The translations under genes and the position numbers were made by a program. Under the pieces are notes generated by a model that saw nothing but the letters and a program-made list of their open reading frames with translations, did not search any database and had not been told where the DNA came from. Positions 10,804 to 22,217 of a DNA stretch of 64,000 nt are shown piece by piece; position 1 is the first letter of the stretch, and each line of letters begins with the position of its first letter. Source of the stretch: Kitagawia praeruptora (Eukaryota > Streptophyta > Magnoliopsida > Apiales > Apiaceae); assembly GCA_037693485.1 (NCBI GenBank), contig CM075354.1, positions 63,349,501 to 63,413,500 on the forward strand, in the 5' to 3' direction.

Positions 10804-12314
10804 TGTTGACTCGTAAACACGCAAGTATACGCGATCACAAATAGCAAGTGATAAGTAAGATTCGTTCCGCAGAGACTAGGTGTAATGCCAATTTTATTGC
10901 GTATGCAATAGTGTATGGTTACTTCTTAATGCTTGAATAATTATCAAATTGGTTGTTTTATCTAGATTATACTACTAAAAACTTACTAAGATGATTTTAC
11001 TTATATGAGAGAAACACAGGGTTCTAATTTCATGAATTGTTTCATCTAGATTAACCGTCAAGATTCAATGCAATGTGGTTATTAAGAAACTAGTAGGAAC
11101 ACTAAGGTAGTAAGAGCTATCTTTCAATAAACTCACACCAAACCATAAAAACATCCACAATTAAGATAGAAGTTTTACGGACATCAATTATATCCAAATC
11201 ACTATATGTCTATGAGATTGGGTGATACAATCAATTTAATCACTAGTTCCATTAACATCTACATAGGGGAGTAATGTTCTTTCGAATCTAAACTACCAAT
11301 ATGCGGAGAAGCCGACATAGGCCTATGCTAACATGGCAAGCCCTAATCTCTAAATCCACTTTCGCATTCATTAGAGATTGACAAAATAGATGATAGCTAC
11401 GCATCTATATTAATTAATACAACCATGTTAGGTACCCTTATTATAAACCAAAAGCATATATTATCAAGACTATCAAATACTAGATTCCACAAAACACTCC
11501 ATTAGAACCCCATGAAAGTGTTTAGTTCATAGTTGAACTTAGCACCATCATGGGTTCAATTGATAACATAATTAAAACAAAGAATTGAATATGATTAATA
11601 ATTGGAATTGAATTCACAATGGAAAACTGGAAAATAATAACTAAATAACAAGGTACAAAGTTTAGAGAATTCAAACACAAGATGCAAAACCCAAGTTCTT
11701 GATTTCGAACAAAATCTTCCTTGCTTTCACCTTGGAAGTAGTTTTACTCTTGTTCTTGCCTCTCTCTATGTTCTACAAACCCTCGCTAATGTGAATGTAT
11801 CTGTCACGTCAGTATATCCCCCCACGTTCCTTTTCTATAATAATAAAACTAATTAATAAAATCTGATTTCCATCCCCTAATAAAAGTATTTTTAATGTTT
11901 TAATAAATTTACAAAAAGAAATCCATAATTGAATAGGATTTTAATGTAAAATTCGCTGCTGACTTTGCTCCTCTGTTTCTGGGCTGTTCCAGTGCGATTT
12001 TGCTCTTTGGACCACCTTGGACTTAAAGAAAATTCTCCAAGCTTCGCGTGGACAGTAAGATCGTCAAATTCTGACTTCTGGAACTCAAGATACGGCCCAA
12101 ACAGTGTAGGCGGTCCGTATAACCCAATATTGCGAATTTCATCTAAAAAATCTCCAAATTCAGCTTTTTATTCTCCAATCCTTCCAAGTTTAGGATTCCT
12201 TGCTTCCTACAATAAAACATTATAATTTATTTAATAAAAATCCAATTAAATGCAAAATAGAATTAATATGAGGAATAAAATCATATAAAATACATATAAA
12301 TATATACTCTATCA
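10804..12314 (-). mobile_element. 3' LTR of minus-strand Athila
   Basis: On the plus strand it runs from tgttgactcgt to tactctatca (1511 bp). The right edge abuts a reverse-complemented polypurine tract (tccccacactta at 12319). It shares blocks with the LTR of the non-autonomous Athila (near 6140-6200), so the two belong to related families. Confidence 0.88.
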
Positions 12315-14261
12315 AATATCCCCACACTTAGCATTTGCACGTCCTCGGGCAAATAAAGAAATAAAACTAATCTAACTAACTAACACCATTTTCGTAGGTG
12401 ACACGATTGCATTGAGCATATGCAACAAGCCGTTAAACCCCTAGGCAGCCCTAGTAGGACGAGTGTTGTCTCGTGAGGGTTTATAGTGAATATACCCACA
12501 AAATTCATCTAACCATGCAAAAGATCAATGCTAACACAACACCACACACACAAGTCCTCTCATGCCACATCAACTTAAGAATCAAAGTAAACATACAATG
12601 TCTTGGTGTCGAAAGTGCAAGTATTCACGTAGTCTACTCAACCAACATGCAGAAGGTCATAAAAATTCATGTCAAGTGTAAAAATCGTTGGTAATCATGC
12701 TAAGTCCACAAGAAATACATCTTTAAGTCTAAACCTGGGATCTCCTATGCAAAAACAAGTAATAACTCACCTTTCACTCAAAAACGAATATTCACTCAAG
12801 AACAAGGTTAAGTGTATCACTCAATCCAACAAAATCATAAACACAACTTGACACTCGCAATCAATCTCACTCTCAACACAACATACATCACTGATGACAA
12901 TCAAAAGGTCTTTATTCGGGTTGTAGCGTGGGCTAGGGACCAGGTATGTCAAGTAAAGCTAAAACAGGTTAAATGTCAAAAGCTAGTACCCAACAATAAT
13001 CATTATTCAATTCCCTTTCTATTAAAACAACAAATACTTCCCCACACTTGGATTTTTCAATAACCCTTACATAATAACTTGACTAGTCGAATGAAGAAGG
13101 ATCATACAAACATAAGAATGCTCTCAAATTTATTTATTTTTTTATTTTTTATTTTTTTTCTGAGAGCTAAGGAATAAGCACAATGATCCATAGATATTAT
13201 TTTGCATTTCGACTAAAAAGCAAAAATCAATATTCCCCAGTGGTATGATCATCAATAACCCCCCCCCTTTATGAACACCTTATTACTCCCTTAAGCACGA
13301 TACTAGCCTTTGACAATTTAGGTTCAAATTCAATGTAAGGCCAATAGAATAAAAAGGATAATGGCAAGTAATGTGGTGTGTCACCAAAAGAATAGGATTA
13401 AGCTCAACGGGTTAACTAATTGATCATGTTTAAAAGGTGTGGAAATATGGGAAATACGAGGTTAAACCTAAGTGCCTTTATCATCTCATCATCAAGTAAC
13501 GTCATGCATTTCAAGAAAGATCTCAAGTAAGTGCTAGCAATGCAACAACATGTGGACACTCAAGCAAACAAAAAATCATGCAAAAGATATGCATATAGGC
13601 TCAAAACTCGCTTGGTGTGACAAAACATAATCAATCCCAAGTAACAAGACTCTCTAACGCACCTACTTGTACTCAAAGCATGGAAACCAAGTCATCTTGC
13701 ACATATTCATGTCATTCTAATCACTTACCACATTCAATTAAGTCTATCAGTTTCAACTTGCTAGTGAAAGTGTGTGCACAAGAACAAAGCACATCACTTC
13801 TCATACAAAAGCGTCAAGAACACAAGAATTCTACGCATGCATGGGTGTATCAAGCAAAATACAACAACTAATCAAATTGCATGGCTAGAATTATTTTTGG
13901 TTTTTTTTTTCAATTTTTAATTTTTTTTTAAAAAAAAATTTAAACAATTTTTTTTTTTTTGAATTTTACAATATATATATTTTTTTTGGATTTTTATCAT
14001 TGAGAACTCATCCCCACACTTAAGTGGTTCATTGTCCTCAATGATTAAATATATAATATATACAACTAAAAGATCCTAAAAACAAATACAAAATAAAAAA
14101 AAATAAAAAAAAAATGTACAAAGAAAGGTTAAAATACTCCCCTAGTGCGCATGCACGAAGTGCCGCCGGAAAAAGAATTAAGAAATAATGTGTGTAGTGC
14201 TGAAATTCCAGGGCCCAGCTTCTTTATATATTCAAATTAATCCATTATCTAACACCAACAA

Positions 14262-14400
14262 CATTGCAGCTCATGTGGTTAAGAGGTGCAAATAGAAGTC
14301 ATGCACAACACACCCTAAGGTCAGGGGTTCAATTCTCTTGGTCTTCATATTTCGAAAATATATTTTTGCAAGAGCTGCTAACCAAGCTGTGATGTGGCAG
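14262..14400 (+). repeat. Possible tRNA-derived SINE fragment
   Basis: A box-A-like tgtggttaagaggtg (14274-14288) and a box-B-like ggggttcaattctc (14324-14337), about 50 bp apart, are the internal RNA polymerase III promoter layout of tRNA genes and plant SINEs. There is no cloverleaf that I can fold confidently and no clear 3' tail or duplication, so SINE head or tRNA relic remain equally possible. Confidence 0.4.
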
Positions 14401-15062
14401 CTGAATGGAACTTGACGAGATAGCTGACTAGATGACATGTGGATGCTGACATGGCGTGACTGGGCGCTGACTTCGCTGTGAGGTGGAAGATGAGATGGCG
14501 CCATGCAGAAGCTTACTAGATCCGGCCATGTAGATGATATTCAAAACTGGGCCAGAATTGCATGGTCCTGCAGCTTGGGCTTAAACATGTGGGCTGGGCT
14601 TTGTCTACGTGGCTGGCATAGGAACCCACGCAATGGATTAATTGAAGCGCAGGAGTGATGTTTGCGCAAGAGTTGTGAAAGTCCCGCGGCTAAGCCACAC
14701 GCGCAGGAAGGTAGCAGTACAGGGAACTTATACCGCGGGTTCGAGAAATAAAAACCCCGGTATTGGATTGCTGTTCTCAATTATAAAACTAGCAGGGAAT
14801 GAAAACGCCCATATTAAAAATCAAACCCCCCGGTATTTCTGCGCTGCTGAAAATCATAAAATCGTGGCTTTCACTTATTATTTTTCTTTTTCCTTTTCCG
14901 ATATTTTGCAAAATTCGAAATAATTATATCCTGAAACACTTCAACAAATTCATCAAGGCACCTTGTGGGAGTAATAAAATAATAAAAATAAAAATCTATC
15001 CTAAAAAAAAATACAAAAAGAAATGAAATAAAATAAAATAAAAATTACTAACCATACAAAAA

Positions 15063-15112
15063 TCATGGGTTGCCTCCCGAGAAGCGCTGTCGTTAACGTC
15101 ATTTAGCCGGAC
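15063..15112 (-). promoter_or_regulatory. Conserved post-stop element of Athila 3' region (minus strand)
   Basis: Reverse-complemented, this reads an AACGTC...GACGTT inverted repeat, then agcgcttc and gggaggcaacccatg, just downstream of the pol stop at 15127. It matches 7928-7980 of the non-autonomous element. Confidence 0.65.
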
Positions 15113-15126
15113 GTTTTCATTGAGAA

Positions 15127-17916
15127 TCAGGTAGTTGCAAGCACAGCGGTAACCGCTTCACGGTTCACCGTACCACCAAAATAGTGCTTAAGCCTCTGGC
15201 CGTTTACTTTAAACGATTGGTCAGGTGATTTATCATAAATTTCCACTACGCCATGTGGAAACACTGTCTTCACCTTGAAAGGACCAGACCACCTTGATTT
15301 AAGCTTTCCCGGAAAGAGTTTGAGCCGGGAATTGAAAAGAAGAACTAGTTGGCCTGGTTCAAAGGTTTTGGGCACCAATTTTCTGTCGTGCCACTTCTTC
15401 ACTTTCTCCTTGTACATTTTCGAATTCTCATAGGCTTGAGAACGGAATTCTTCCAACTCATTTAACTGCAACAACCGTTTCTCACCAGCTAACTTCATGT
15501 CAAAGTTCAGTTTCTGCAAGGCCCAGTATGCCTTATGCTCAAGCTCCGCTGGCAAATGACACGCTTTCCCGTAGACCAACTGGAAGGGTGACATTCCCAA
15601 AGAAGTTTTATACGCTGTCCTGTAGGCCCATACGGCTTCATCTAATTTCAGGGACCAATCTTTCCTCGAAGGATTCACTACCTTTTCCAAGATTCTTTTG
15701 ATTTCTCGATTCGAAACCTCGGCTTGCCCATTTGTTTGAGGATGATAGGCTGTTGCAACGCGGTGAGATACTCGATACTTGGCTAATAAAGCTGTAAACT
15801 GGTGATTGCAAAAATGAGTTCCTTCATCACTGATAATAGCACGAGGAGTTCCAAAACGAGTGAAGATCTGTTTGTGTAGAAAGTTGAGTACTACCTTAGC
15901 ATCGTTCGTCGGTAGAGCTTTCACCTCAACCCATTTGGATACATAATCCACTGCCAAAAGAATGTACTGGTTGTTGCATGAGGGAACAAAAGGTCCCATG
16001 AAGTCGATCCCCCAAACATCAAAAACCTCCACTTCAAGCATATTATTTAGAGGCATCTCGTTCCTCCTCGAAATATTACCAACTCTTTGGCATCGATCAC
16101 ATCTCATCACGAACTGATGAGCATCCTTGAATAGAGTCGGCCAGAAAAATCCAGCTTGAAGCACTCGAGCAGCGGTCTTATCTCCACCATAATGTCCACC
16201 ATAGATAGTGTCATGACAATCTCGCAATATTCCTTCCGTCTCACTATATGGAATACAACGCCAAAGAAGCTTATCCGGTCCTTGCTTGAACAAGTAAGGC
16301 TCGTCCCAACGGTACCATTTCACATCATGCAAAAATTTCTTCTTTTGAGCATAAGAGAATTCAGATGGGATTACATTGCTCACCAAATAATTCACAAAGT
16401 CAGCAAACCAAGGTACTTCACCTTGCACAAGAAATAACTGCTCGTCCGGAAAGTGTTCATTGATGAGACTCTCATCCTTCTTATTTTCCTCGCCCCGCTC
16501 CAATCTTGAGAGATGGTCAGCCACTTGATTTTCAGTCCCCTTTCTGTCTTTAATTTCTAGCTCGAACTCCTGAAGCAAGAGTACCCATCGAATCAATCGG
16601 GGTTTAGCATCCTTTTTGGAGAGTAAATATCTGATGGCTGCGTGGTCTGTGTAGACCGTGACCTTTGCACCAAGCAAGTAGGATCTGAATTTTTCGAACC
16701 CGTAGACAACTGCCAAAAGTTCCTTTTCAGTGGTTGTATAATTCAGCTGTGCATCATTTAGGGTCTTACTAGCATAGTAAACCACATGAAACACCTTCAT
16801 CTTCCGTTGCCCGAGAACCACGCCCACGGCGAAATCACTTGCGTCACACATCATCTCGAATGGCTCATCCCAGTTAGGAGCCGTAATGATTGGAGTAGTT
16901 GTCAACTTCTTTTTCAAATGCTCAAATGCTCTCAAGCATTCATCAGTGAATTTAAAAGGAGTATCCTTCTCTAGTAGACTGCAGAGTGGCTTTGTGATTT
17001 TAGAGAAATCCTTTATAAAACGCCTATAGAACCCGGCGTGTCCTAGAAAGCTGCGAATTCCCTTGACTGAGATAGGCGGAGGAAGTTTCTCGATTGTCTC
17101 CAGATTGGCCTTGTCCACTTCTAAACCCTTTCTAGACACCTTGTGTCCTAGAATGATGCCTTCCTGTACCATGAAGTGGCACTTCTCCCAGTTGAGCACT
17201 AGATTTGTCTCGATACACCGTTTCAACACCATGCTCAGATTATGCAAACATTCGTCATACGAAGACCCAAACACAGAGAAATCATCCATGAAGACTTCCA
17301 CATTAATCCCAATCATATCAGAAAAAATAGCCATCATGCATCGTTGGAAAGTGGCTGGAGCACCACAAAGTCCGAAAGAAACTCGGCGGAATGCAAAAGT
17401 TCCAAATGGACATGTAAAGGTAGTCTTCTCCTGATCTTCAGGAGCTATGGCAATCTGATTGTAGCCTGAATACCCATCTAGCAGACAATAGTACTCGTGC
17501 CCAGCTAATCTGTCCAGCATCTGATCAATGAACGGTAGAGGAAAATGATATTTCCTAGTAGCCTTGTTCAGTTTCCTGTAGTCCATACACACTCTCCAAC
17601 CTGTGACTGTCCGAGTCGGAATAAGCTCATTCTTCTCATTGGTTACCACTGTCATACCCCCTTTCTTTGGTACACACTGAACGGGGCTCACCCAAGAACT
17701 ATCCAAGATGGGATAGATAATGCCTGCATCTAGCCATTTAAGAATCTCCTTCTTGACAACTTCCTTCATGATGGGGTTTAGCCTCCTCTGATGTTCCACG
17801 GAGGGTTTGCTTCCTTCCTCCATTGGAATTTTGTGCATGCAGTAAGAGGGGCTGATGCCCTTGATGTCTGCTATGGTCCACCCTATGGCTGATTTGAACT
17901 CTCTCAGAATCCGCAA
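15127..17916 (-). CDS. pol: Athila pol: reverse transcriptase, RNase H, integrase
   Basis: A 929-residue frame from its first ATG; the same frame is open upstream to 18063, so the true domain start is about 49 codons earlier and in phase with gag-protease. Reverse transcriptase covers about residues 60-215, with DGYSGYNQI (147-155) and the active-site FMDD (209-212). RNase H covers about 350-470 ([28 protein letters not shown]). Integrase follows with the H-H-C-C zinc region (568-609), the catalytic acids in [17 protein letters not shown] and near QAEVSNRE, and a C-terminal WSGPFKV motif. It would copy and integrate the element. All catalytic motifs look intact, which points to recent insertion. 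It is separated from gag-protease by one stop codon. Confidence 0.95.
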   Translation of the reverse strand: MRILREFKSAIGWTIADIKGISPSYCMHKIPMEEGSKPSVEHQRRLNPIMKEVVKKEILKWLDAGIIYPILDSSWVSPVQCVPKKGGMTVVTNEKNELIPTRTVTGWRVCMDYRKLNKATRKYHFPLPFIDQMLDRLAGHEYYCLLDGYSGYNQIAIAPEDQEKTTFTCPFGTFAFRRVSFGLCGAPATFQRCMMAIFSDMIGINVEVFMDDFSVFGSSYDECLHNLSMVLKRCIETNLVLNWEKCHFMVQEGIILGHKVSRKGLEVDKANLETIEKLPPPISVKGIRSFLGHAGFYRRFIKDFSKITKPLCSLLEKDTPFKFTDECLRAFEHLKKKLTTTPIITAPNWDEPFEMMCDASDFAVGVVLGQRKMKVFHVVYYASKTLNDAQLNYTTTEKELLAVVYGFEKFRSYLLGAKVTVYTDHAAIRYLLSKKDAKPRLIRWVLLLQEFELEIKDRKGTENQVADHLSRLERGEENKKDESLINEHFPDEQLFLVQGEVPWFADFVNYLVSNVIPSEFSYAQKKKFLHDVKWYRWDEPYLFKQGPDKLLWRCIPYSETEGILRDCHDTIYGGHYGGDKTAARVLQAGFFWPTLFKDAHQFVMRCDRCQRVGNISRRNEMPLNNMLEVEVFDVWGIDFMGPFVPSCNNQYILLAVDYVSKWVEVKALPTNDAKVVLNFLHKQIFTRFGTPRAIISDEGTHFCNHQFTALLAKYRVSHRVATAYHPQTNGQAEVSNREIKRILEKVVNPSRKDWSLKLDEAVWAYRTAYKTSLGMSPFQLVYGKACHLPAELEHKAYWALQKLNFDMKLAGEKRLLQLNELEEFRSQAYENSKMYKEKVKKWHDRKLVPKTFEPGQLVLLFNSRLKLFPGKLKSRWSGPFKVKTVFPHGVVEIYDKSPDQSFKVNGQRLKHYFGGTVNREAVTAVLATT

Positions 17917-18063
17917 GAGTTTTTCTTCCTCACTACCTGACAGGTTAGAATCAATAATAACAGGTAATGTAGACGCTTCACCAAGAAAGGCATACCTTAA
18001 ATGATCCGGTAGTGGCTTGAGTTCAAGTTCAGGAGCTTCTTCAATAGATGGCTTTAGACGAAT

Positions 18064-20502
18064 TTATGATTTTTGAAGCTCAGCTAAGCCAAGTGATTCT
18101 GGTGGAACACTGAATTTTCTTTGGTAGGGGCTAGCATTCAACAATTGAACACATTCTGCAATTTCTTCATCTTCAGAATCAGAATCCCCTTGTAAAGTGC
18201 TTACCAAGGCATCTGCCTTCCACAACTGATTCATTTCCTCATGCTGCACTGATTGAACCATATCAAGTCTGAAACATTCTTCCTCTTCAGTTGGGAGTTG
18301 CATGGCTTTAAAAACATTGAAGGTAACGTCTTGATCATGCACTCTCATAGTCAGCTCCCCTTTCTGAACATCAATCAACGTTTTGCCAGTGGCCAAGAAG
18401 GGCCTTCCCAAGATGATAGGGATGTTCTTATCTTCCTCAAAGTCCAAGATGACGAAGTCGACGGGAAAAATGAGTTTATCCACTTTGACTAAGACATCTT
18501 CCACGATTCCACGAGGATATGTAACTGACCTGTCAGCTAGCTGCAAGGAGATATTGGTTGGTTTTGGGTCGGGAAGTCCAAGTGTCATGAAGACTGAGAG
18601 AGGCATCAGATTAATACTTGCACCAAGATCACACAAGCATTTGTTAAATGACACATTACCAATCGTGCAGGGAATAGTGAAGCTCCCTGGATCCTTCAGC
18701 TTTGGAGGTAGTTTTTGTTGCAAGATTGCACTACATTCCTCAGTCAATGCAACCGTCTCGAAATCAGCTAGCTTTAACTTCTTCGAGAGAATTCCCTTCA
18801 TAAATTTGGCATAACTAGGCATTTGTTCTAAAGCCTCAGCAAATGGGATGTTGATATGCAACTTTTTAAATACCTCCAGAAATTTGCCAAATTGCTGATC
18901 CAGCTTCTGTTTCTGAACCCTTTGAGGAAATGGTGGAGGCGGATAGACTGGAGGATTAGCCTCTGAAGGAACCGACTGCTTGGCTGATTGAGGGAGTGGC
19001 TGTTTTTCCTTTATTGCAACTTCCTCTTGCTCTGCATGTTCTGAATTCTGTTCCACTTCTGTTCCCCCTGTGACTTTTCCTGATCGCAGAGTAATAGCTT
19101 GTACCTGTTCCTTGCCATCCTGTTTCCCTGGATTAGGTTCTGTGTTGCTCGGCAGACTTCCTTGCTGTCTATGGAGAAGGGCATTTGCAAGTTGCCCAAT
19201 CTGATTTTCCAAAGTTTTGAGAGAAGAAGCCTGACTCTGAAGTGATACTGCTTGACTCTTGACCATCGCTCTCAATTCTTCTAGTTCAGATTTCTCACTT
19301 GACTGCTGCTGAAATCCTGGAGGCTGATATTGCTGCCTCGGCACATACTGCTGCTGCATTCCCGAAGGATTGGACTGTCTACCCCCAAACTGCTGGTTAG
19401 GAGAAGAATAAGATGACTGCTGCATATTATTCTGACTGTTACCCCAGCTAAAGTTAGGGTGATTCCTATTGTTCGGATGATATGTGTTAGGAACTGGCTG
19501 TTGTGGCCTTTGGAAGTTGCTAACGAACTGAGCTGACTCATTAGATATGGCACATTGACGAGTGTCATGTCCACCTGCACATAGCTCACAGATGCTAGCT
19601 ACCTGTTGCATCCCGCGATTAGCCAAAGAATCCACCTTTAAGTTCAGAGCTTCTAACTGAGCTGACAGAGCAGTAGCGGTATCAACTTGAAGAACTCCTG
19701 CTACTTTGCTTGGTTGCAGTCTCTGTGAAGGATTTTGGTACTCATTCGCAGCCATCATTTCAATCAGATCATAGGCTTCCTCATAGCTTTTAGCCCACAA
19801 CGCTCCACCAGAAGCAGCATCTACCATAGGCCTAGATTGACTTCCAAGTCCATTATAGAAGCTATTTATGATCATCCATTCTGGCATTCCATGATGGGGG
19901 CATTTCCTGAGCATCTCCTTATAATGCTCCCAAGCTTCACACAATGACTCACCCTGTGTCTGAGCAAACTGAGCAATAGCATTCCTGATGGCAGCTATTT
20001 TCGCCATAGGAAAGAATTTCAAGAGAAATTTTTGTGCAAGCTCATCCCAAGTAGTGATGGACCCAGCTGGTAAAGAATGTAACCAACCTTTGGCTTTGTC
20101 CCTTAAAGAGAAAGGGAAGAGTCTCAGCTTCACAGCATCATCAGAAACACCATTGAATTTGAAGGTGTCACAAATTTCGATAAAATTTCGAATGTGCATA
20201 TTAGGATCCTCTGTTACACCACCCCCAAATTGCACTGTGTTCTGCACCATTTGGATAGTACCAGGCTTAATTTCGAAGGTATTCGCTGCGATAGCTGGCC
20301 TGACGATACTAGACTGTATATCATTGATTTTTGGTCTAGAATATTCCATGAGTGCCTTTGGCTGTACCGGTGGATTAGCATTAGCATTAGCATTAGCATT
20401 AGCCTCGTCCATCCCGAAAAGAGCAACTTCTTCCGGTAGTAAGATTAACTCGCTTGGTTTTTCTAACTCCGCTTGAGCTCTAGCTTTAGATCGTGTTAGC
20501 AT
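18064..20502 (-). CDS. gag: Athila gag-protease polyprotein
   Basis: 812 residues. The N-terminus carries a short Asn-Ala repeat (about residues 34-43). The retrotransposon gag capsid region lies at about 60-260, the zinc-knuckle-like CELCAGGHDTRQC at about 305-317, then a Gln/Pro/Ser-rich linker and a predicted coiled coil (about residues 400-440). The aspartic protease is near the C-terminus, with active site DLGAS (about residue 625) and ILGRPFLATG. The ATG at 20502 is 127 bp downstream of the primer-binding site. The TAA at 18064-18066 is in phase with the pol frame that follows, so a single nonsense change, or programmed read-through, separates gag-protease from pol. Confidence 0.94.
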   Translation of the reverse strand: MLTRSKARAQAELEKPSELILLPEEVALFGMDEANANANANANPPVQPKALMEYSRPKINDIQSSIVRPAIAANTFEIKPGTIQMVQNTVQFGGGVTEDPNMHIRNFIEICDTFKFNGVSDDAVKLRLFPFSLRDKAKGWLHSLPAGSITTWDELAQKFLLKFFPMAKIAAIRNAIAQFAQTQGESLCEAWEHYKEMLRKCPHHGMPEWMIINSFYNGLGSQSRPMVDAASGGALWAKSYEEAYDLIEMMAANEYQNPSQRLQPSKVAGVLQVDTATALSAQLEALNLKVDSLANRGMQQVASICELCAGGHDTRQCAISNESAQFVSNFQRPQQPVPNTYHPNNRNHPNFSWGNSQNNMQQSSYSSPNQQFGGRQSNPSGMQQQYVPRQQYQPPGFQQQSSEKSELEELRAMVKSQAVSLQSQASSLKTLENQIGQLANALLHRQQGSLPSNTEPNPGKQDGKEQVQAITLRSGKVTGGTEVEQNSEHAEQEEVAIKEKQPLPQSAKQSVPSEANPPVYPPPPFPQRVQKQKLDQQFGKFLEVFKKLHINIPFAEALEQMPSYAKFMKGILSKKLKLADFETVALTEECSAILQQKLPPKLKDPGSFTIPCTIGNVSFNKCLCDLGASINLMPLSVFMTLGLPDPKPTNISLQLADRSVTYPRGIVEDVLVKVDKLIFPVDFVILDFEEDKNIPIILGRPFLATGKTLIDVQKGELTMRVHDQDVTFNVFKAMQLPTEEEECFRLDMVQSVQHEEMNQLWKADALVSTLQGDSDSEDEEIAECVQLLNASPYQRKFSVPPESLGLAELQKS
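20374..20403 (-). repeat. Five ATTAGC hexamers inside gag
   Basis: Five exact tandem copies on the plus strand encode the (Asn-Ala)n stretch near the gag N-terminus. Being a multiple of three, copy-number changes would not break the frame. Confidence 0.95.
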
Positions 20503-20628
20503 GCACGTTCAAGTACCTGAGTACAAAGAGTAGAAAGACATGAGATAATAACTAAACAAAAATAAATTCAAGTCAGTAATCTATAACGACCACTGCTGAC
20601 AAGCACATAAACTACAATTAACACCGAA

Positions 20629-20647
20629 GTCCCCGGCAGCGGCGCCA
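20629..20647 (-). other. Primer-binding site of minus-strand Athila
   Basis: The reverse complement reads tggcgccgctgccggggac, the tRNA-Asp-type site, six bases inside the 5' LTR end. Confidence 0.9.
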
Positions 20648-20653
20648 AAAACT

Positions 20654-21257
20654 TGTTGACTCGTAAACACGCAAGTATACGCGATCACAAATAGCAAGTG
20701 ATAAGTAAGATTCGTTCCGCAGAGACTAGGTGTAATGCCAATTTTATTGCGTATGCAATAGTGTATGGTTACTTCTTAATGCTTGAATAATTATCAAATT
20801 GGTTGTTTTATCTAGATTATACTACTAAAAACTTACTAAGATGATTTTACTTATATGAGAGAAACACAGGGTTCTAATTTCATGAATTGTTTCATCTAGA
20901 TTAACCGTCAAGATTCAATGCAATGTGGTTATTAAGAAACTAGTAGGAACACTAAGGTAGTAAGAGCTATCTTTCAATAAACTCACACCAAACCATAAAA
21001 ACATCCACAATTAAGATAGAAGTTTTACGGACATTAATTATATCCAAATCACTAGTTCCATTAACATCTACATAGGGGAGTAATGTTCTTTCGAATCTAA
21101 ACTACCAATATGCGGAGAAGCCGACATAGGCCTATGCTAACATGGCAAGCCCTAATCTCTAAATCCACTTTCGCATTCATTAGAGATTGACAAAATAGAT
21201 GATAGCTACGCATCTATATTAATTAATACAACCATGTTAGGTACCCTTATTATAAAC
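20654..21257 (-). mobile_element. 5' LTR of minus-strand Athila, truncated
   Basis: The 604 bp match 10804-11445 and stop abruptly at 21257, where the end of a minus-strand SIRE LTR begins. The remaining part, which holds the LTR's own upstream promoter sequences, is not found in the window. A 40 bp deletion near 21050 relative to the 3' LTR lies between two aatcacta repeats. Confidence 0.92.
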
Positions 21258-22000
21258 TGTTAACTCGAATAACTTGTAGAAGGGGGGGTTGAATACAAGT
21301 TATATAACCGTGTCTGATTTTTGCTTGATTATATGAACAAGAATAAATGAATGAATCAAACTCTGTTTGTATTAACAAGATCAAATACAAACTCTACCAA
21401 AGGTGTACAATACCTTTAGCAGCTGCTGACAATACAAATCTCTCTCTCTGTTTGTTTCGAACTCTCGAATACAAACCTTATACAGAGCTACGCACACTTG
21501 CTTAACACACTTTTTCGACTACGACTCTTTTTTACAATGACATAGAGAGAGTATTTATAATGCTACCTATCAACTAATAACTGAAAGATGTAATCTATAC
21601 ATGACAATGTTCTGCCTTCTAGTCGATAGTTTCCATCAATAGAAAACTCTTTCCTTCATAATATCTTCTTGCTTGTTCTTCAAACAACGATCCTGTTTTA
21701 TAGCACTTGCCAGTTTCTGTAGCATCCATAATGACATCATCAGTAACAAGACTGATATCAGGATCTGCACACTGCATCAGTATCTGATCAACCATCAGTA
21801 TTAGACCATCATCAGGATTTGCTCTCTGTTCCTGACATGTAGTCTCCGATACACTGTTCATTCCTGACTAAACTATACAGATAACTGTCTTACACATAAA
21901 TCCTATATACAGTGCTAAATCCTTTATAAGATCAGGATTACAAGAAGTATAATGTGTAAATTCTATTCTTAACATCACAACTTATGAATTATTCCTAACA
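21258..22000 (-). mobile_element. 3' LTR of minus-strand SIRE
   Basis: 743 bp, reverse complement of the 9651/31845 LTRs with more differences from them than they have from each other. TATTTATA at 21552 is the TATA motif of this strand. Transcription from it would run leftward into the truncated Athila LTR and its gag-pol in sense. Confidence 0.92.
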
Positions 22001-22217
22001 ATCTCCCCCTATTTATGCTTTAAAATCTGAAGCATAAATCTATGTTGTGGATGTCAAAACATATAACAATACAACCAGAATAGAATTTATGAATGTAGAA
22101 TTATGAAGTTAAGTACCTCCTTCTCAGATGTAGACATTTATCTAGTACTTAGAAGAAAGAATTTTAACTATTAATGCTGCTCTTCCTTTACCACTTCCTA
22201 GCTGAGATTCACCAATG

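Larger units (their letters stand above)
12315..15126 (-). mobile_element. 3' non-coding region of minus-strand Athila
   Basis: 2.8 kb without a gene. Copies of the polypurine sequence AAGTGTGGGGA (minus strand) occur at about 12319, 13038 and 14010, plus a run of nine C at about 13258. Poly-A/T tracts fill 13895-13990. A GC-richer block at 14380-14760 contains several gctgac(a/t)tgg-type words. The short frames are not convincing genes. Confidence 0.8.
10804..21257 (-). mobile_element. Athila Ty3/gypsy element, minus strand, nearly complete
   Basis: Order on the minus strand: truncated 5' LTR (21257-20654), primer-binding site, gag-protease (20502-18064), RT-RNase H-integrase (17916-15127), long 3' non-coding region with several polypurine-like tracts, and a complete 3' LTR (12314-10804). 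It interrupts the SIRE gag; the left target site would be TAAGC (10799-10803) but its partner was lost with the end of the 5' LTR. The two LTR copies match closely except for a 40 bp stretch missing from the 5' copy between two aatcacta repeats. Confidence 0.93.

Noticed and set aside
16156..17733. Several plus-strand frames of 60-120 codons
   Set aside because: They lie antisense within the clearly coding Athila RT-RNase H-integrase frame and have no independent support.
18253..20476. Plus-strand frames of up to 162 codons
   Set aside because: Shadows of the Athila gag-protease frame on the opposite strand.
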